A DNA stretch of 64,000 bases from assembly GCA_003550275.1 (NCBI GenBank), contig QXCW01000002.1, forward strand, positions 2,616,001 to 2,680,000, written 5' to 3'. A program made the position numbers and the translations under genes. Positions within the stretch are counted from its first letter, which is position 1, and each line of letters begins with the position of its first letter. Shown here one piece after another: positions 18,526-26,848 of this stretch. Below the pieces are notes generated by a model, which searched no databases, had not been told where the DNA came from, and saw only the letters and a program-made list of their open reading frames with translations. This DNA is from Flavobacteriaceae bacterium MAR_2010_72. Its GTDB lineage: Bacteria; Bacteroidota; Bacteroidia; Flavobacteriales; Flavobacteriaceae.

Positions 18526-20091
18526 ATGAAAAATATAATCAAATTTTTAGCACTATCTTTTATTGGAATCGGAATGGTTTCATGTTCAGAAGACAGTATT
18601 TTAGACCTGAGCCCAATCAACAATATTTCTGTTGATGATGCGTTTTCTTCTCCTAGCTTAATTGAAAGCTCTATTAATGGCATGTATAATGCTGCAGCCA
18701 TTGGTCAATATAATTCTACAGCTCCAAACGGAGGAAGAGGATATATTTGGGGTGCAGCATTCGTTCAACAGGGAGATTGTAGAGGCGAAGATGTTGTTAA
18801 CACAGCAACCTTTTATCAATTAACCTATACTGCCACATATGACCCCACAACTGCAAACAATGTTTATTATTGGGTTGATGGTTATAGGCTAATCAATAGA
18901 GCCAATTTGGTAATAGAAGGTGTAACCAAAGCTATGGCCAACAATATCATTACACAAGATGTAGGTAATGATTACATTGGTCAAGCTAAATTTTTAAGAG
19001 CCATAACTCATTTTGAGCTATTGACATTTTTTGCCAGACCGTATAATTTTTCAGCAGGCGCAACTCATCCGGGAATTCCATATAGAGAAGTAGGTGTAGA
19101 CACTCAAGGTGAAATTGATTCAGAAATTTTAAAAGGAAGAAATACAGTTGCAGAATGTTATCAAAAAGTTTTGGCTGATCTTAACGATGCAGAATCTCTA
19201 ATTACTAATACTACATTGACCAAAGCGTCAAAAAATGCCGCGATAGCTTTTAAAACAAGGGTGTATCTCCACATGAGAGATTGGAATAATGTTATTGTTG
19301 AAGGAACTAAATTAAATGGAAAATACACTCTAACACCTGAGCCTGACGGACCATTTGACAATAATTATGCTAATACAGAATCTATATTTTCGATACTACA
19401 AGCGGCTACTAATAACCCAGGTGTTAATGCTGCTTTAGCTTCTCAATATAACAGAAGGCTTTTGGTGTGTATTAGTCCAATAATTTGGAGAGATCCAAGC
19501 TGGCTCGTAGATGACAAGCGTAGATCTGAAACTTCAGAAAATGGCGTTCAAACAGGTATGGTATTTACATCATCTGGTAGAAAGTTTACCGCAAAATATA
19601 GAGATGGTGTCAACTACACAGATGCCGCCCCTGTAATTAGATATGCAGAAGTTTTATTGAATATGGCTGAAGCACATGCCAGAAAAGCTACTCCAGATTT
19701 AGTGGCTTCATTATCATTATTAAACATGGTACGTAATAGAGCTTTAGCTAACCCTACTACTCAAGCTTACACTGTAGCCTCTTTCACTACACCTTCGGCT
19801 ATGGTAGGCGCAATATTAAAAGAAAGACGGATTGAATTTTTAATGGAAGGCAGAAGATGGTCGGATATTCACAGACTACAAAATGATAATTTGCATCCAA
19901 TTGATGGGATTCCAGCAAAAATTGCAAATGGAAATCCAGCAGCTTCAACCTTTACTTTGGGCACACCTTATACTGGTGCTCTCGGTGTGGCTGCAATTCC
20001 TGGAGCTGATTCAAGATTTTTATGGCCGATACCTCAAATCGAAATAGATGCTAATCCAACTTTAGCATCGCAACAAAACCCTGGTTGGTAA
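18526..20091 (+). CDS. SusD/RagB family nutrient-binding lipoprotein
   Basis: SusD-type proteins are surface lipoproteins that bind ligand and close over the SusC barrel. The 521-residue protein has a lipoprotein signal with Cys20 in GMVSC. TPR-like SusD helices include KFLRAITHFELLTFFARPYNF (in segments). The C-terminal SusD region has VIRYAEVLLNMAEAHARKA and RRIEFLMEGRRWSDIHRLQ, the strongest family signature. It lies 11 bases after its SusC partner and ends 27 bases before a terminator, so the two genes form a complete module. Confidence 0.95.
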   Translation: MKNIIKFLALSFIGIGMVSCSEDSILDLSPINNISVDDAFSSPSLIESSINGMYNAAAIGQYNSTAPNGGRGYIWGAAFVQQGDCRGEDVVNTATFYQLTYTATYDPTTANNVYYWVDGYRLINRANLVIEGVTKAMANNIITQDVGNDYIGQAKFLRAITHFELLTFFARPYNFSAGATHPGIPYREVGVDTQGEIDSEILKGRNTVAECYQKVLADLNDAESLITNTTLTKASKNAAIAFKTRVYLHMRDWNNVIVEGTKLNGKYTLTPEPDGPFDNNYANTESIFSILQAATNNPGVNAALASQYNRRLLVCISPIIWRDPSWLVDDKRRSETSENGVQTGMVFTSSGRKFTAKYRDGVNYTDAAPVIRYAEVLLNMAEAHARKATPDLVASLSLLNMVRNRALANPTTQAYTVASFTTPSAMVGAILKERRIEFLMEGRRWSDIHRLQNDNLHPIDGIPAKIANGNPAASTFTLGTPYTGALGVAAIPGADSRFLWPIPQIEIDANPTLASQQNPGW

Positions 20092-20118
20092 ATAAAACAA
20101 TTAAAAGTCAAAAATGTA

Positions 20119-20149
20119 AAAAGCAGTGAGATGATCTCACTGCTTTTTT
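20119..20149 (+). terminator. Rho-independent terminator of the first SusCD module
   Basis: AAAAGCAGTGAG and CTCACTGCTTTT form a perfect 12-pair stem with a 5-base ATGAT loop, followed by a run of T ending at 20149. The A-tract on the left would make it partly bidirectional. It begins 27 bases after the susD stop codon. Confidence 0.92.
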
Positions 20150-20403
20150 GCTTTAATTGCAATTAACATTTAAACATTAGTTTTTTTCAATGCCTCAAAA
20201 AAATTGTTCTAATTTTTTTCTGAATAAATATGAAACCGATCTTAAGTTCAACTTATTTTAATTAAATTAAGATTACTGAAATTCAAAAGTTTAGCCTTTA
20301 AAAACCAAAAGTAATGTCAATCATTTAATCAAATATTAAAACAAAAATCTAAAGCAATCGATTTAGTGATTTATTTTTTTTCTAAAATTTTAAGTAAAAA
20401 TTA
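20150..20403. other. Non-coding AT-rich spacer between the two SusCD modules
   Basis: The gap between the susD stop at 20091 and the second susC start at 20462 is 370 bases. Apart from the terminator at its left end and the promoter at its right end, this part shows only AT-rich sequence. A 7-base inverted repeat ATCTTAA/TTAAGAT (20239 and 20267) is too weak to interpret. No small gene or RNA could be supported. Confidence 0.6.
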
Positions 20404-20434
20404 TTGTTTTATTAACTTATTATTAAGATTTTTG
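20404..20434 (+). promoter_or_regulatory. Promoter-like element upstream of the second susC gene
   Basis: TTG at 20404-20406 within TATTGTTTTAT, then 20 bases, then GATTTTTG at 20427-20434. The spacing and the TATTGTTTTAT context equal those of the first susC promoter (15348-15378), which suggests the same control. A start a few bases downstream places the mRNA 5' end about 22-25 bases before the ATG at 20462 and excludes the in-frame ATG at 20366. Confidence 0.6.
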
Positions 20435-20461
20435 GCACAGACTAATTCAAATAATTATAAA

Positions 20462-23400
20462 ATGAAAACAAAGTTTAGTGGAATTCTAACGCTATTACTA
20501 GCGTTTGTTGTGCAAATTTCCTTTGCACAAGACAAAACAATTTCAGGAACAGTGTCAGATGAATCTGGCCTTCCGCTTCCTGGAGTTAATATTATTGTAA
20601 AAGGAACTACAAACGGAACTCAAACTGATTTTGATGGTAATTATACCATTACAGCAAATACCGGTGCCGTTCTTACTTTTACATACCTTGGCCTTAAGGC
20701 TAAAGAAGTAACCGTTGGGGCTTCAAATACAATCAATGTTACAATGCAAGAAGATGCAGCTGTACTTGATGAAGTAGTTGTTACTGCTATCGGTATCTCA
20801 AGAAATGAGAAAGAACTAGGTTATAATGTGCAGTCTGTTAGTGCTGAAGCCATCAGTACACGACCAAATGCTGACATTGTTAACTCATTATCGGGAGCAA
20901 CATCGGGTGTACAAGTTGTAAGTTCTTCTGGTGAAGCAGGAGCTTCATCTTTTATTACGATTCGTGGATCAGCTTCTATTACTGGAAACAACCAACCTTT
21001 ATTTGTTGTAAATGGACTTCCAATTATTTCAGGTGGAGGTAGTAGTGGTACTGGAGGTGTTAATACATCTAGTAGAACTATTGATATCAACCCAGATGAT
21101 ATTGCAAGCCTTACCGTTTTAAAGGGTGGTGCTGCAACAGCACTTTATGGTGTAAGGGCTGCGAATGGTGCGATTATCATTACCACTAAAAGTGGTAAAG
21201 GTTTGGCGTCAAAGAAAATCGAGCTACACTCTTCTGTTGGTTTTGATAGAATCTCTCAAACACCTGCAAGACAAAAAACATATGCTCAAGGTGGTGGTGG
21301 TTTCCAAGGGTCATGGGCCGGTGGAAATGCGTCATCATGGGGACCAAAGATCTCTACTTTAGAATATGATGGTGATACAACTTACAAATGGGACCCAAAT
21401 GGTCGCCTTGTTCCTAAAGGCACTGGTAATGGGAATCCAGCTAGGTACTATGACCCTTTTGAATTTTTTCAAACAGGAACTGTTATAGATAATCGTTTTA
21501 GTATTAGTAATGGTGGTGATAGTGGTGATTATTTCTTCTCGCTTTCTAATCGTGAGCAAGAAGGTATCATTCCTAATAATGAATATGGCAGAACAACCGT
21601 TAGGCTTAACGCTAATACTAAATTATCTGATAAAGTGAATTTTGGAGCTGATTTTTCTTATACTAACTCTAGAGCGGTACAAATCCAAAAAGGATCAAAC
21701 GTTTCAGGTATCATGTTAGGTTTATTAAGAACTGCTACTACATTTGATAACAGTGCAGGTTATGAATTTGCTGATGGTTCTCAACGTAACTACCGAAATG
21801 GTGGTGGATATGACAACCCATATTGGATTTCTAATAACATTGCGTTTGATGAGGACGTTAACCGTTTTCAAGGTGGTCTTAACTTAAATATTAAGTTTAG
21901 CGATATGGTAAATTTATCATATAACGCTGGTATTGACTGGTACAATAGACGTTATACGGATCAATTTAAGATTGGCTCTCGTGGGAACCCAACTGGATAT
22001 TATGCAGAGTACTCTAATTACTCAAATGTAATCAACTCGGATTTATTATTAACAATTAGTAAAGACATTACCGAAAATTTTGATGTTCAGTTGACTCTTG
22101 GTAACAACTTTTTCTCAACATACAATAAATTTTTATTTGGAGATGCTACTGGTTTAGAAATACCAGATTACTATAACTTGAACAACTCAAGTAACAATAC
22201 AACTTCTACTGGAACATCTCAATACAGAACTATGGCTGTATTTGGTGAACTTCAACTATCTTTTATGGATATGCTTTATTTAGGAGTTACTGGTAGAAAC
22301 GATTGGGCAACAACAATGCCTGAACAAAACGAATCAGCATTTTATCCTTCTGCCAATTTAGGGTTCATCTTTACGCAAATAGAAGGACTTAGAAACGGAG
22401 AGTTTTTATCTTTTGGTAAATTAAGAGCATCTGCCGCAAGAACTGCAAACATTGCTCCTGCATATCAAACGGCTAACAATTTTGTTGCCGCAGGAACTGC
22501 CGATGGTTGGACTAACGGTGTAAATTTCCCGTTCCTTAATCAAACAGGTTTCTCGGTTAGTACAGGATTAGGTAATCCGGACCTTAAACATGAGACTCAA
22601 GAATCGTGGGAAGTTGGAGCAGATTTGAAGTTCTTTAAGAATAGACTTGGTATTGATTTTACCTATTTTAAGAATGTGAACGAAGACCTTTTAATGTCAG
22701 TGCCAATTGCACCTTCTTCAGGATTTACATCAGTGTTTTTAAATGCTGCATCCATGGAATCAAAAGGTATAGAGATTAGTTTAAATGCTACACCTATCCA
22801 AACTGAAGATTTCCAATGGGATTTAATGGCAAACTTTACTAAATTCACAAACATTGTTACAGGTTTAGCGGATGGCGTTGATAATATCTTCCTTGGCGGA
22901 TTTACAACACCTCAAGTTCGTGCAGTAGTAGGTGAAGAATATAGAAGTATTTTTGGTGAGGATTGGACTAGAGATTCTAATGGAAATATCTTAATAAATG
23001 ATGATCCAACCGATAGTTTTAGAGATGGATATCCATTTACCAATACTGCACAAGGTTTAGTTCCAATTGGAAACTTTAACCCAGACTGGACGGCTAATAT
23101 TACGAATACATTTAAATATAAAAACATTGGTCTTTCTTTCTTAATTGATGTAAAAGAAGGTGGTGTGATGTATAATGGTACAGCGTTCGCCATGAATTTC
23201 TTTGGAGTACATGGAAGAACAGAGAACAGAGAAGTATACTACGACTCAAACGGGCAAATTGATTTTAATGCCACTCCAGCTGAAAATTTAGTAGTATTGG
23301 ATGGTGTTTATGGTCACGTTGATTCAAGCGGAAATGTAGTTTCAAACGGTGTTCAAAATGTGACTCCTGTTGTCCTTGACCAAGCTTGGTTCACAGGCCA

Positions 23401-23680
23401 CGGTAGTAACTTTGGTGGAGGGCCTTCTTCTGCAGCTATGGAGCCAGCAGATTGGGTAAGATTAAGAGAGTTAACGATTAGTTACGATCTACCTAAAATA
23501 GCCAATTTCATTACTGACGGGCAAATTTATTTTACTGGTAGAAACTTATGGATAGACACACCATATTCTGGTATTGATCCCGAAACCAATTTAGGTGGAG
23601 CAACAAATGCACAAGGTATGGACTACTTTAATAGTCCTGGAACCAAATCATATGTAATGGGTGTTAAACTATCCTTTTAA
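20462..23680 (+). CDS. SusC/RagA-type TonB-dependent outer membrane transporter (second)
   Basis: Barrel transporter of 1072 residues, partner of the SusD-like protein downstream. The ATG at 20462 is chosen because it gives a normal signal peptide (MKTKFSGILTLLLAFVVQIS, cleavage after SFA) and the upstream in-frame ATG at 20366 precedes the promoter. A carboxypeptidase-regulatory-like domain, the TonB-box-like DEVVVTAIG, a plug with TIRGSASITGNNQPLFVVNG and a long barrel ending VMGVKLSF follow. The first 100 residues closely resemble the first SusC, while the plug and barrel diverge, so the ligands probably differ. No STN domain is present. Its SusD gene begins 12 bases downstream. Confidence 0.95.
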   Translation: MKTKFSGILTLLLAFVVQISFAQDKTISGTVSDESGLPLPGVNIIVKGTTNGTQTDFDGNYTITANTGAVLTFTYLGLKAKEVTVGASNTINVTMQEDAAVLDEVVVTAIGISRNEKELGYNVQSVSAEAISTRPNADIVNSLSGATSGVQVVSSSGEAGASSFITIRGSASITGNNQPLFVVNGLPIISGGGSSGTGGVNTSSRTIDINPDDIASLTVLKGGAATALYGVRAANGAIIITTKSGKGLASKKIELHSSVGFDRISQTPARQKTYAQGGGGFQGSWAGGNASSWGPKISTLEYDGDTTYKWDPNGRLVPKGTGNGNPARYYDPFEFFQTGTVIDNRFSISNGGDSGDYFFSLSNREQEGIIPNNEYGRTTVRLNANTKLSDKVNFGADFSYTNSRAVQIQKGSNVSGIMLGLLRTATTFDNSAGYEFADGSQRNYRNGGGYDNPYWISNNIAFDEDVNRFQGGLNLNIKFSDMVNLSYNAGIDWYNRRYTDQFKIGSRGNPTGYYAEYSNYSNVINSDLLLTISKDITENFDVQLTLGNNFFSTYNKFLFGDATGLEIPDYYNLNNSSNNTTSTGTSQYRTMAVFGELQLSFMDMLYLGVTGRNDWATTMPEQNESAFYPSANLGFIFTQIEGLRNGEFLSFGKLRASAARTANIAPAYQTANNFVAAGTADGWTNGVNFPFLNQTGFSVSTGLGNPDLKHETQESWEVGADLKFFKNRLGIDFTYFKNVNEDLLMSVPIAPSSGFTSVFLNAASMESKGIEISLNATPIQTEDFQWDLMANFTKFTNIVTGLADGVDNIFLGGFTTPQVRAVVGEEYRSIFGEDWTRDSNGNILINDDPTDSFRDGYPFTNTAQGLVPIGNFNPDWTANITNTFKYKNIGLSFLIDVKEGGVMYNGTAFAMNFFGVHGRTENREVYYDSNGQIDFNATPAENLVVLDGVYGHVDSSGNVVSNGVQNVTPVVLDQAWFTGHGSNFGGGPSSAAMEPADWVRLRELTISYDLPKIANFITDGQIYFTGRNLWIDTPYSGIDPETNLGGATNAQGMDYFNSPGTKSYVMGVKLSF
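20615..20644 (+). repeat. 30-base direct repeat, copy 2 (in susC-like gene 2)
   Basis: Identical to 15560-15589. It encodes the same G-T-Q-T-D-F-D-G-N-Y segment of the carboxypeptidase-regulatory-like domain in the second transporter. Confidence 0.85.
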
Positions 23681-23692
23681 AAAAAAAAGAAC

Positions 23693-25075
23693 ATGAAAAA
23701 TTTAGAAAATCTATTTAAGAAACCAATCCTTGTAGTATTAGCATTAATGCTAGTAGCTACATCTTGTGATAGCTGGATTGATCAGGATATAAACGTAGAT
23801 CCAGACGCCCCAGCTAATGTACCAATGAATTTATTATTACCTGCGATTCAACAATCCATGGGATATAACCTTGTTGGTAATAACTCTGTTAGAACGAACA
23901 ACATTTGGATGCAGCAGTTTGATGGTACAGACCGTCAATCTTTTACAGAAGCACGTTACCAGTTAACGCCTGCCGATGTAGGTAACCTTTGGACGCCAAT
24001 TTATACTGAAATGTTGATAAACTCATCTATCATTATTGATAAAGCTGGAACGGTTGGAAAAGAATCTCCAAATTATGCAGGAATTGCTAAAGTAATGATG
24101 GCAACTGCTCTTGGTATTGGCTCTGATTTATTTGGTGATATGCCTTATTCAGAAGCATTGCAAGGTGGTAGTAATGTGTTAAGTCCAGCTTACGATTCTC
24201 AAGAATCGATTTACAACAGTATTTTTAGTTTACTTGATGCTGCAGTGGTTGACTTAAACAGTACCAATAATGCTTTGAGCGTTTCTGGTGATGTAATTTA
24301 TAGTGGAAGTGCAGCAAAATGGAAAAAAGCAGCTAGCTCTATCAAAGCAAGACATTATTTACAATTGTCTGGCCGTAATGGTAGTGCAGCTTATACTGCG
24401 GCATTGGCTGCAGTATCCAGTGGTTTTAGTTCTAATGCTGATGACTATAAAGTGCCTTTTAGTACGGATGACAAAAACCCTATTCACCAATTCATGGAGC
24501 AAAGAACAGATATTAGAATGGGTGCTACTTTTGTAGATATGCTGAAAGCTAATGACGACCCTAGATTGCCTTTTTATGCTGCTAAAGATGGTAACGGTGA
24601 TTATACCGGAAGTGTAATTGGCAGTCAAAATGGTGATGCTTCAAGACCAGGCAATTATGTTGCAGGTGCTGCATCTCCTACGTATCTAATGACCTATGCT
24701 GAACTTAAGTTTATTGAGGCCGAGTGTAGATTAATGTTAAACCAATCTGGTGCACAAGCTGCGTATGAAGCCGCTGTTGCTGCTTCAGTATTAAGAGTAA
24801 CTGGTGCTGCTAACACAGCTTGGTTAACTGCTAATATTGTTGGAGACCCAGTAACATTGGAGAAAATTATAACTCAAAAGTACATTAACAGTTTTGGAAC
24901 TAACCAAGCATATGCTGATTATAGAAGAACTGGTTTTCCAGCTTTAACTTTACACCCTGGAGCAGTGATTGGTCAAATACCAACTCGTTTTCCTTATCCT
25001 CAAGCGGAGTTAGATTATAACACAGATAATGTTCCTTCGGTAACTATTTCTGATAAAGTTTGGTGGGATAATTAA
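23693..25075 (+). CDS. SusD/RagB family lipoprotein (SusD-like_2 type)
   Basis: Surface lipoprotein of 460 residues that should act as the ligand-binding lid of the second SusC. The lipobox is MLVATSC, with Cys25. The mature part starts DSWIDQDINVDPDAPANVPMN and continues with LLLPAIQQSMGY, typical of the shorter SusD-like subfamily that differs from the RagB type at 18526. The middle has DLFGDMPYSEALQG and YDSQESIYNSIFSLLDAAV, also typical. YAELKFIEAECRLM and TNQAYADYRRTGFP occur near the C-terminus. The next gene, an uncharacterised lipoprotein, follows 18 bases later. Confidence 0.93.
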   Translation: MKNLENLFKKPILVVLALMLVATSCDSWIDQDINVDPDAPANVPMNLLLPAIQQSMGYNLVGNNSVRTNNIWMQQFDGTDRQSFTEARYQLTPADVGNLWTPIYTEMLINSSIIIDKAGTVGKESPNYAGIAKVMMATALGIGSDLFGDMPYSEALQGGSNVLSPAYDSQESIYNSIFSLLDAAVVDLNSTNNALSVSGDVIYSGSAAKWKKAASSIKARHYLQLSGRNGSAAYTAALAAVSSGFSSNADDYKVPFSTDDKNPIHQFMEQRTDIRMGATFVDMLKANDDPRLPFYAAKDGNGDYTGSVIGSQNGDASRPGNYVAGAASPTYLMTYAELKFIEAECRLMLNQSGAQAAYEAAVAASVLRVTGAANTAWLTANIVGDPVTLEKIITQKYINSFGTNQAYADYRRTGFPALTLHPGAVIGQIPTRFPYPQAELDYNTDNVPSVTISDKVWWDN

Positions 25076-25093
25076 TCAATAAAAAATTAGAAG

Positions 25094-25906
25094 ATGAAAA
25101 ATATTTTAAAACAATTTATGATGATTACAATAGGAGCCTTAACCGTCTTCTCTTGTGATTATGACGATAGTGAGTGGGATAAATTACATAACAACGCTCC
25201 AGATCCAAGTGCAAGCTATTATATTCAATTTAAGGATCCAACAGGTGCTGCTTCGCTGACTCAAACGGTAAAGCTTACACCTCAAGGACTTCAAGAAATT
25301 AGTGTACCAGTTGTTGTTGCGTTGAATGGGTTACCACAATCACAAGATATAACAGTAAATGTGAGTGTTGATGCGAGTTCAACAGCTGCAGCTAATATGT
25401 ACACTTTAGGAGCTACTTCTATAGTTATACCTGCTGGCGAAACGGCTGGAAGTACTACTTTGACTTCAGTTTTAGATAACATGCCAATTGATGAAGAGAT
25501 AACAATAGCATTAAATTTAGATGCTGGTGCAAATACGGCTGGTGCTGGTACAAGAATAACCTATTATTTTTTGAGACCTGAAATATGTTTACCTGTTCCT
25601 GGTGACTACAGAGTTGATATGCATGATTCATGGGGTGATGGATGGCAAACCTCTACTGGAGGTGGCGGGCCTGGTATTCAAGTAACCATTGATGGTGTAG
25701 TAACTGAAGTTACATTGGCTTCTGGTTTTGAAGGTTCTGCAATTGTTACAATACCTGACCCTTCTTACAGTGTTAGCTGGTATTTCCCTGGAGATTGGTA
25801 TGGAGAAATTTCTTTTGAGATTTATGATCCAAGTGGTAATTTAGTGTATTCAAGAACAGCTGCTCCAGCTAGTGGTGCGCCTCTAGACTTTGAAGTTTGT
25901 CAATAG
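25094..25906 (+). CDS. Lipoprotein with Calx-beta-like and D-S-W-G-D-G-W domains, third gene of SusCD module 2
   Basis: I do not recognise a named family for the full 270-residue protein. It has a lipoprotein signal (Cys21 in TVFSC). A beta-rich part (about residues 38-165) resembles Calx-beta or DUF1735-type domains of SusCD-associated lipoproteins. The C-terminal part (about 170-270) carries MHDSWGDGWQTSTGGG-G, a glycine- and tryptophan-rich motif seen in secreted Bacteroidota proteins. It is the last gene before the module's terminator, so it probably sits on the cell surface and helps bind the same ligand as the SusCD pair. That role is inferred from position only. Confidence 0.75.
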   Translation: MKNILKQFMMITIGALTVFSCDYDDSEWDKLHNNAPDPSASYYIQFKDPTGAASLTQTVKLTPQGLQEISVPVVVALNGLPQSQDITVNVSVDASSTAAANMYTLGATSIVIPAGETAGSTTLTSVLDNMPIDEEITIALNLDAGANTAGAGTRITYYFLRPEICLPVPGDYRVDMHDSWGDGWQTSTGGGGPGIQVTIDGVVTEVTLASGFEGSAIVTIPDPSYSVSWYFPGDWYGEISFEIYDPSGNLVYSRTAAPASGAPLDFEVCQ

Positions 25907-25943
25907 CACTATATATAGTTTATTGACATTTAAATAGTAAATG

Positions 25944-25979
25944 AAAAAGCCGTTACAAAAAAGTAACGGCTTTTTTTTT
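25944..25979 (+). terminator. Rho-independent terminator of the second SusCD module
   Basis: AAAAAGCCGTTAC and GTAACGGCTTTTT form a perfect 13-pair stem with a 6-A loop, followed by four more T. It lies about 38 bases after the last gene of the module and separates it from rlmB. Confidence 0.94.
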
Positions 25980-26022
25980 GGTTAAAATAGGTCTATCAAA
26001 TAGCATTTTATACCTTTAGCCC

Positions 26023-26760
26023 ATGGAAAACGATACGACCATATTTGGCATTAGAGCCATTATAGAAGCCATTAAATCTGGAGAAAATATTGATAAACTA
26101 TTCCTTCAAAAGGGATTAAAAGGTGACCTATTTTCAGAACTTGAGCAATTAATCCGTCAAGAACGGTTAAATGCTTCCTATGTTCCAGTTGAGAAGCTAA
26201 ACAAACTATCGAATAAAAATCACCAAGGTGCTGTTGCTCAAATAGCTCCAATTACGTTTTATGATTTAGAAAATTTAGTTTTAAATGTTATGGAATCTGG
26301 TAAAACTCCTTTATTCCTTTTGCTAGATCAATTGAGTGATGTTAGGAATTTTGGAGCCATTATTCGAACTGCAGAATGCACAGGAGTTTCTGGTATTATC
26401 ATACAAAAAAAAGGCGGTGCACCAGTAAATGGAGATACTGTTAAGACAAGCGCTGGTGCCATTTTTAAAATTCCAATTTGTAAAGTTGATCATATTAAAG
26501 ATGCTGTTTTTTACATGCAAGCATCAGGAATAAAAGTCATCGCTGCAACTGAAAAGACCGATAGCTTTATCTACGATGTATCCTTTAAGGAGCCATGTGC
26601 TATAATCATGGGATCTGAAGGTCGCGGTATTAATCCATCAGTTTTAAACATTGTTGATGAGAAAGCCAAATTGCCCATTTTGGGCGAAATAGAATCTTTA
26701 AATGTTTCAGTAGCTTGTGGTGCATTTTTATACGAAGTTGTTAGGCAAAGATTTGAATAG
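26023..26760 (+). CDS. rlmB: 23S rRNA 2'-O-ribose methyltransferase, RlmB/TrmH family
   Basis: RlmB uses S-adenosylmethionine to methylate the 2'-OH of a guanosine in 23S rRNA (G2251 in E. coli). The 245-residue protein has an N-terminal L30e-like substrate-binding domain starting TTIFGIRAIIEAI. The C-terminal SPOUT domain has DQLSDVRNFGAIIRTAEC, IIMGSEGRGI and LNVSVACGAFLYEVVRQR, the three knotted-fold motifs. Length fits the family. A TACCTTTA sequence just upstream resembles a -7 element. It is probably monocistronic. Other TrmH-family members that modify tRNA or rRNA are an alternative, but the domain order favours RlmB. Confidence 0.9.
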   Translation: MENDTTIFGIRAIIEAIKSGENIDKLFLQKGLKGDLFSELEQLIRQERLNASYVPVEKLNKLSNKNHQGAVAQIAPITFYDLENLVLNVMESGKTPLFLLLDQLSDVRNFGAIIRTAECTGVSGIIIQKKGGAPVNGDTVKTSAGAIFKIPICKVDHIKDAVFYMQASGIKVIAATEKTDSFIYDVSFKEPCAIIMGSEGRGINPSVLNIVDEKAKLPILGEIESLNVSVACGAFLYEVVRQRFE

Positions 26761-26848
26761 GCCTTATGGCAATTTGTTCAATTTATAATGGTAGAACGAA
26801 TACTTTCCTGTTTATAAAAAAAGATTATATTAAGAGAAATCACATAAA

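Noticed and set aside
20239-20273. 7-base inverted repeat ATCTTAA/TTAAGAT in the spacer between SusCD modules
   Set aside because: AT-rich, 21-base loop, expected by chance in this sequence.
20366-20461. In-frame ATG 32 codons before the second susC start
   Set aside because: It lies upstream of the promoter-like element at 20404-20434 and adds a non-signal N-terminus; the ATG at 20462 gives a normal signal peptide.
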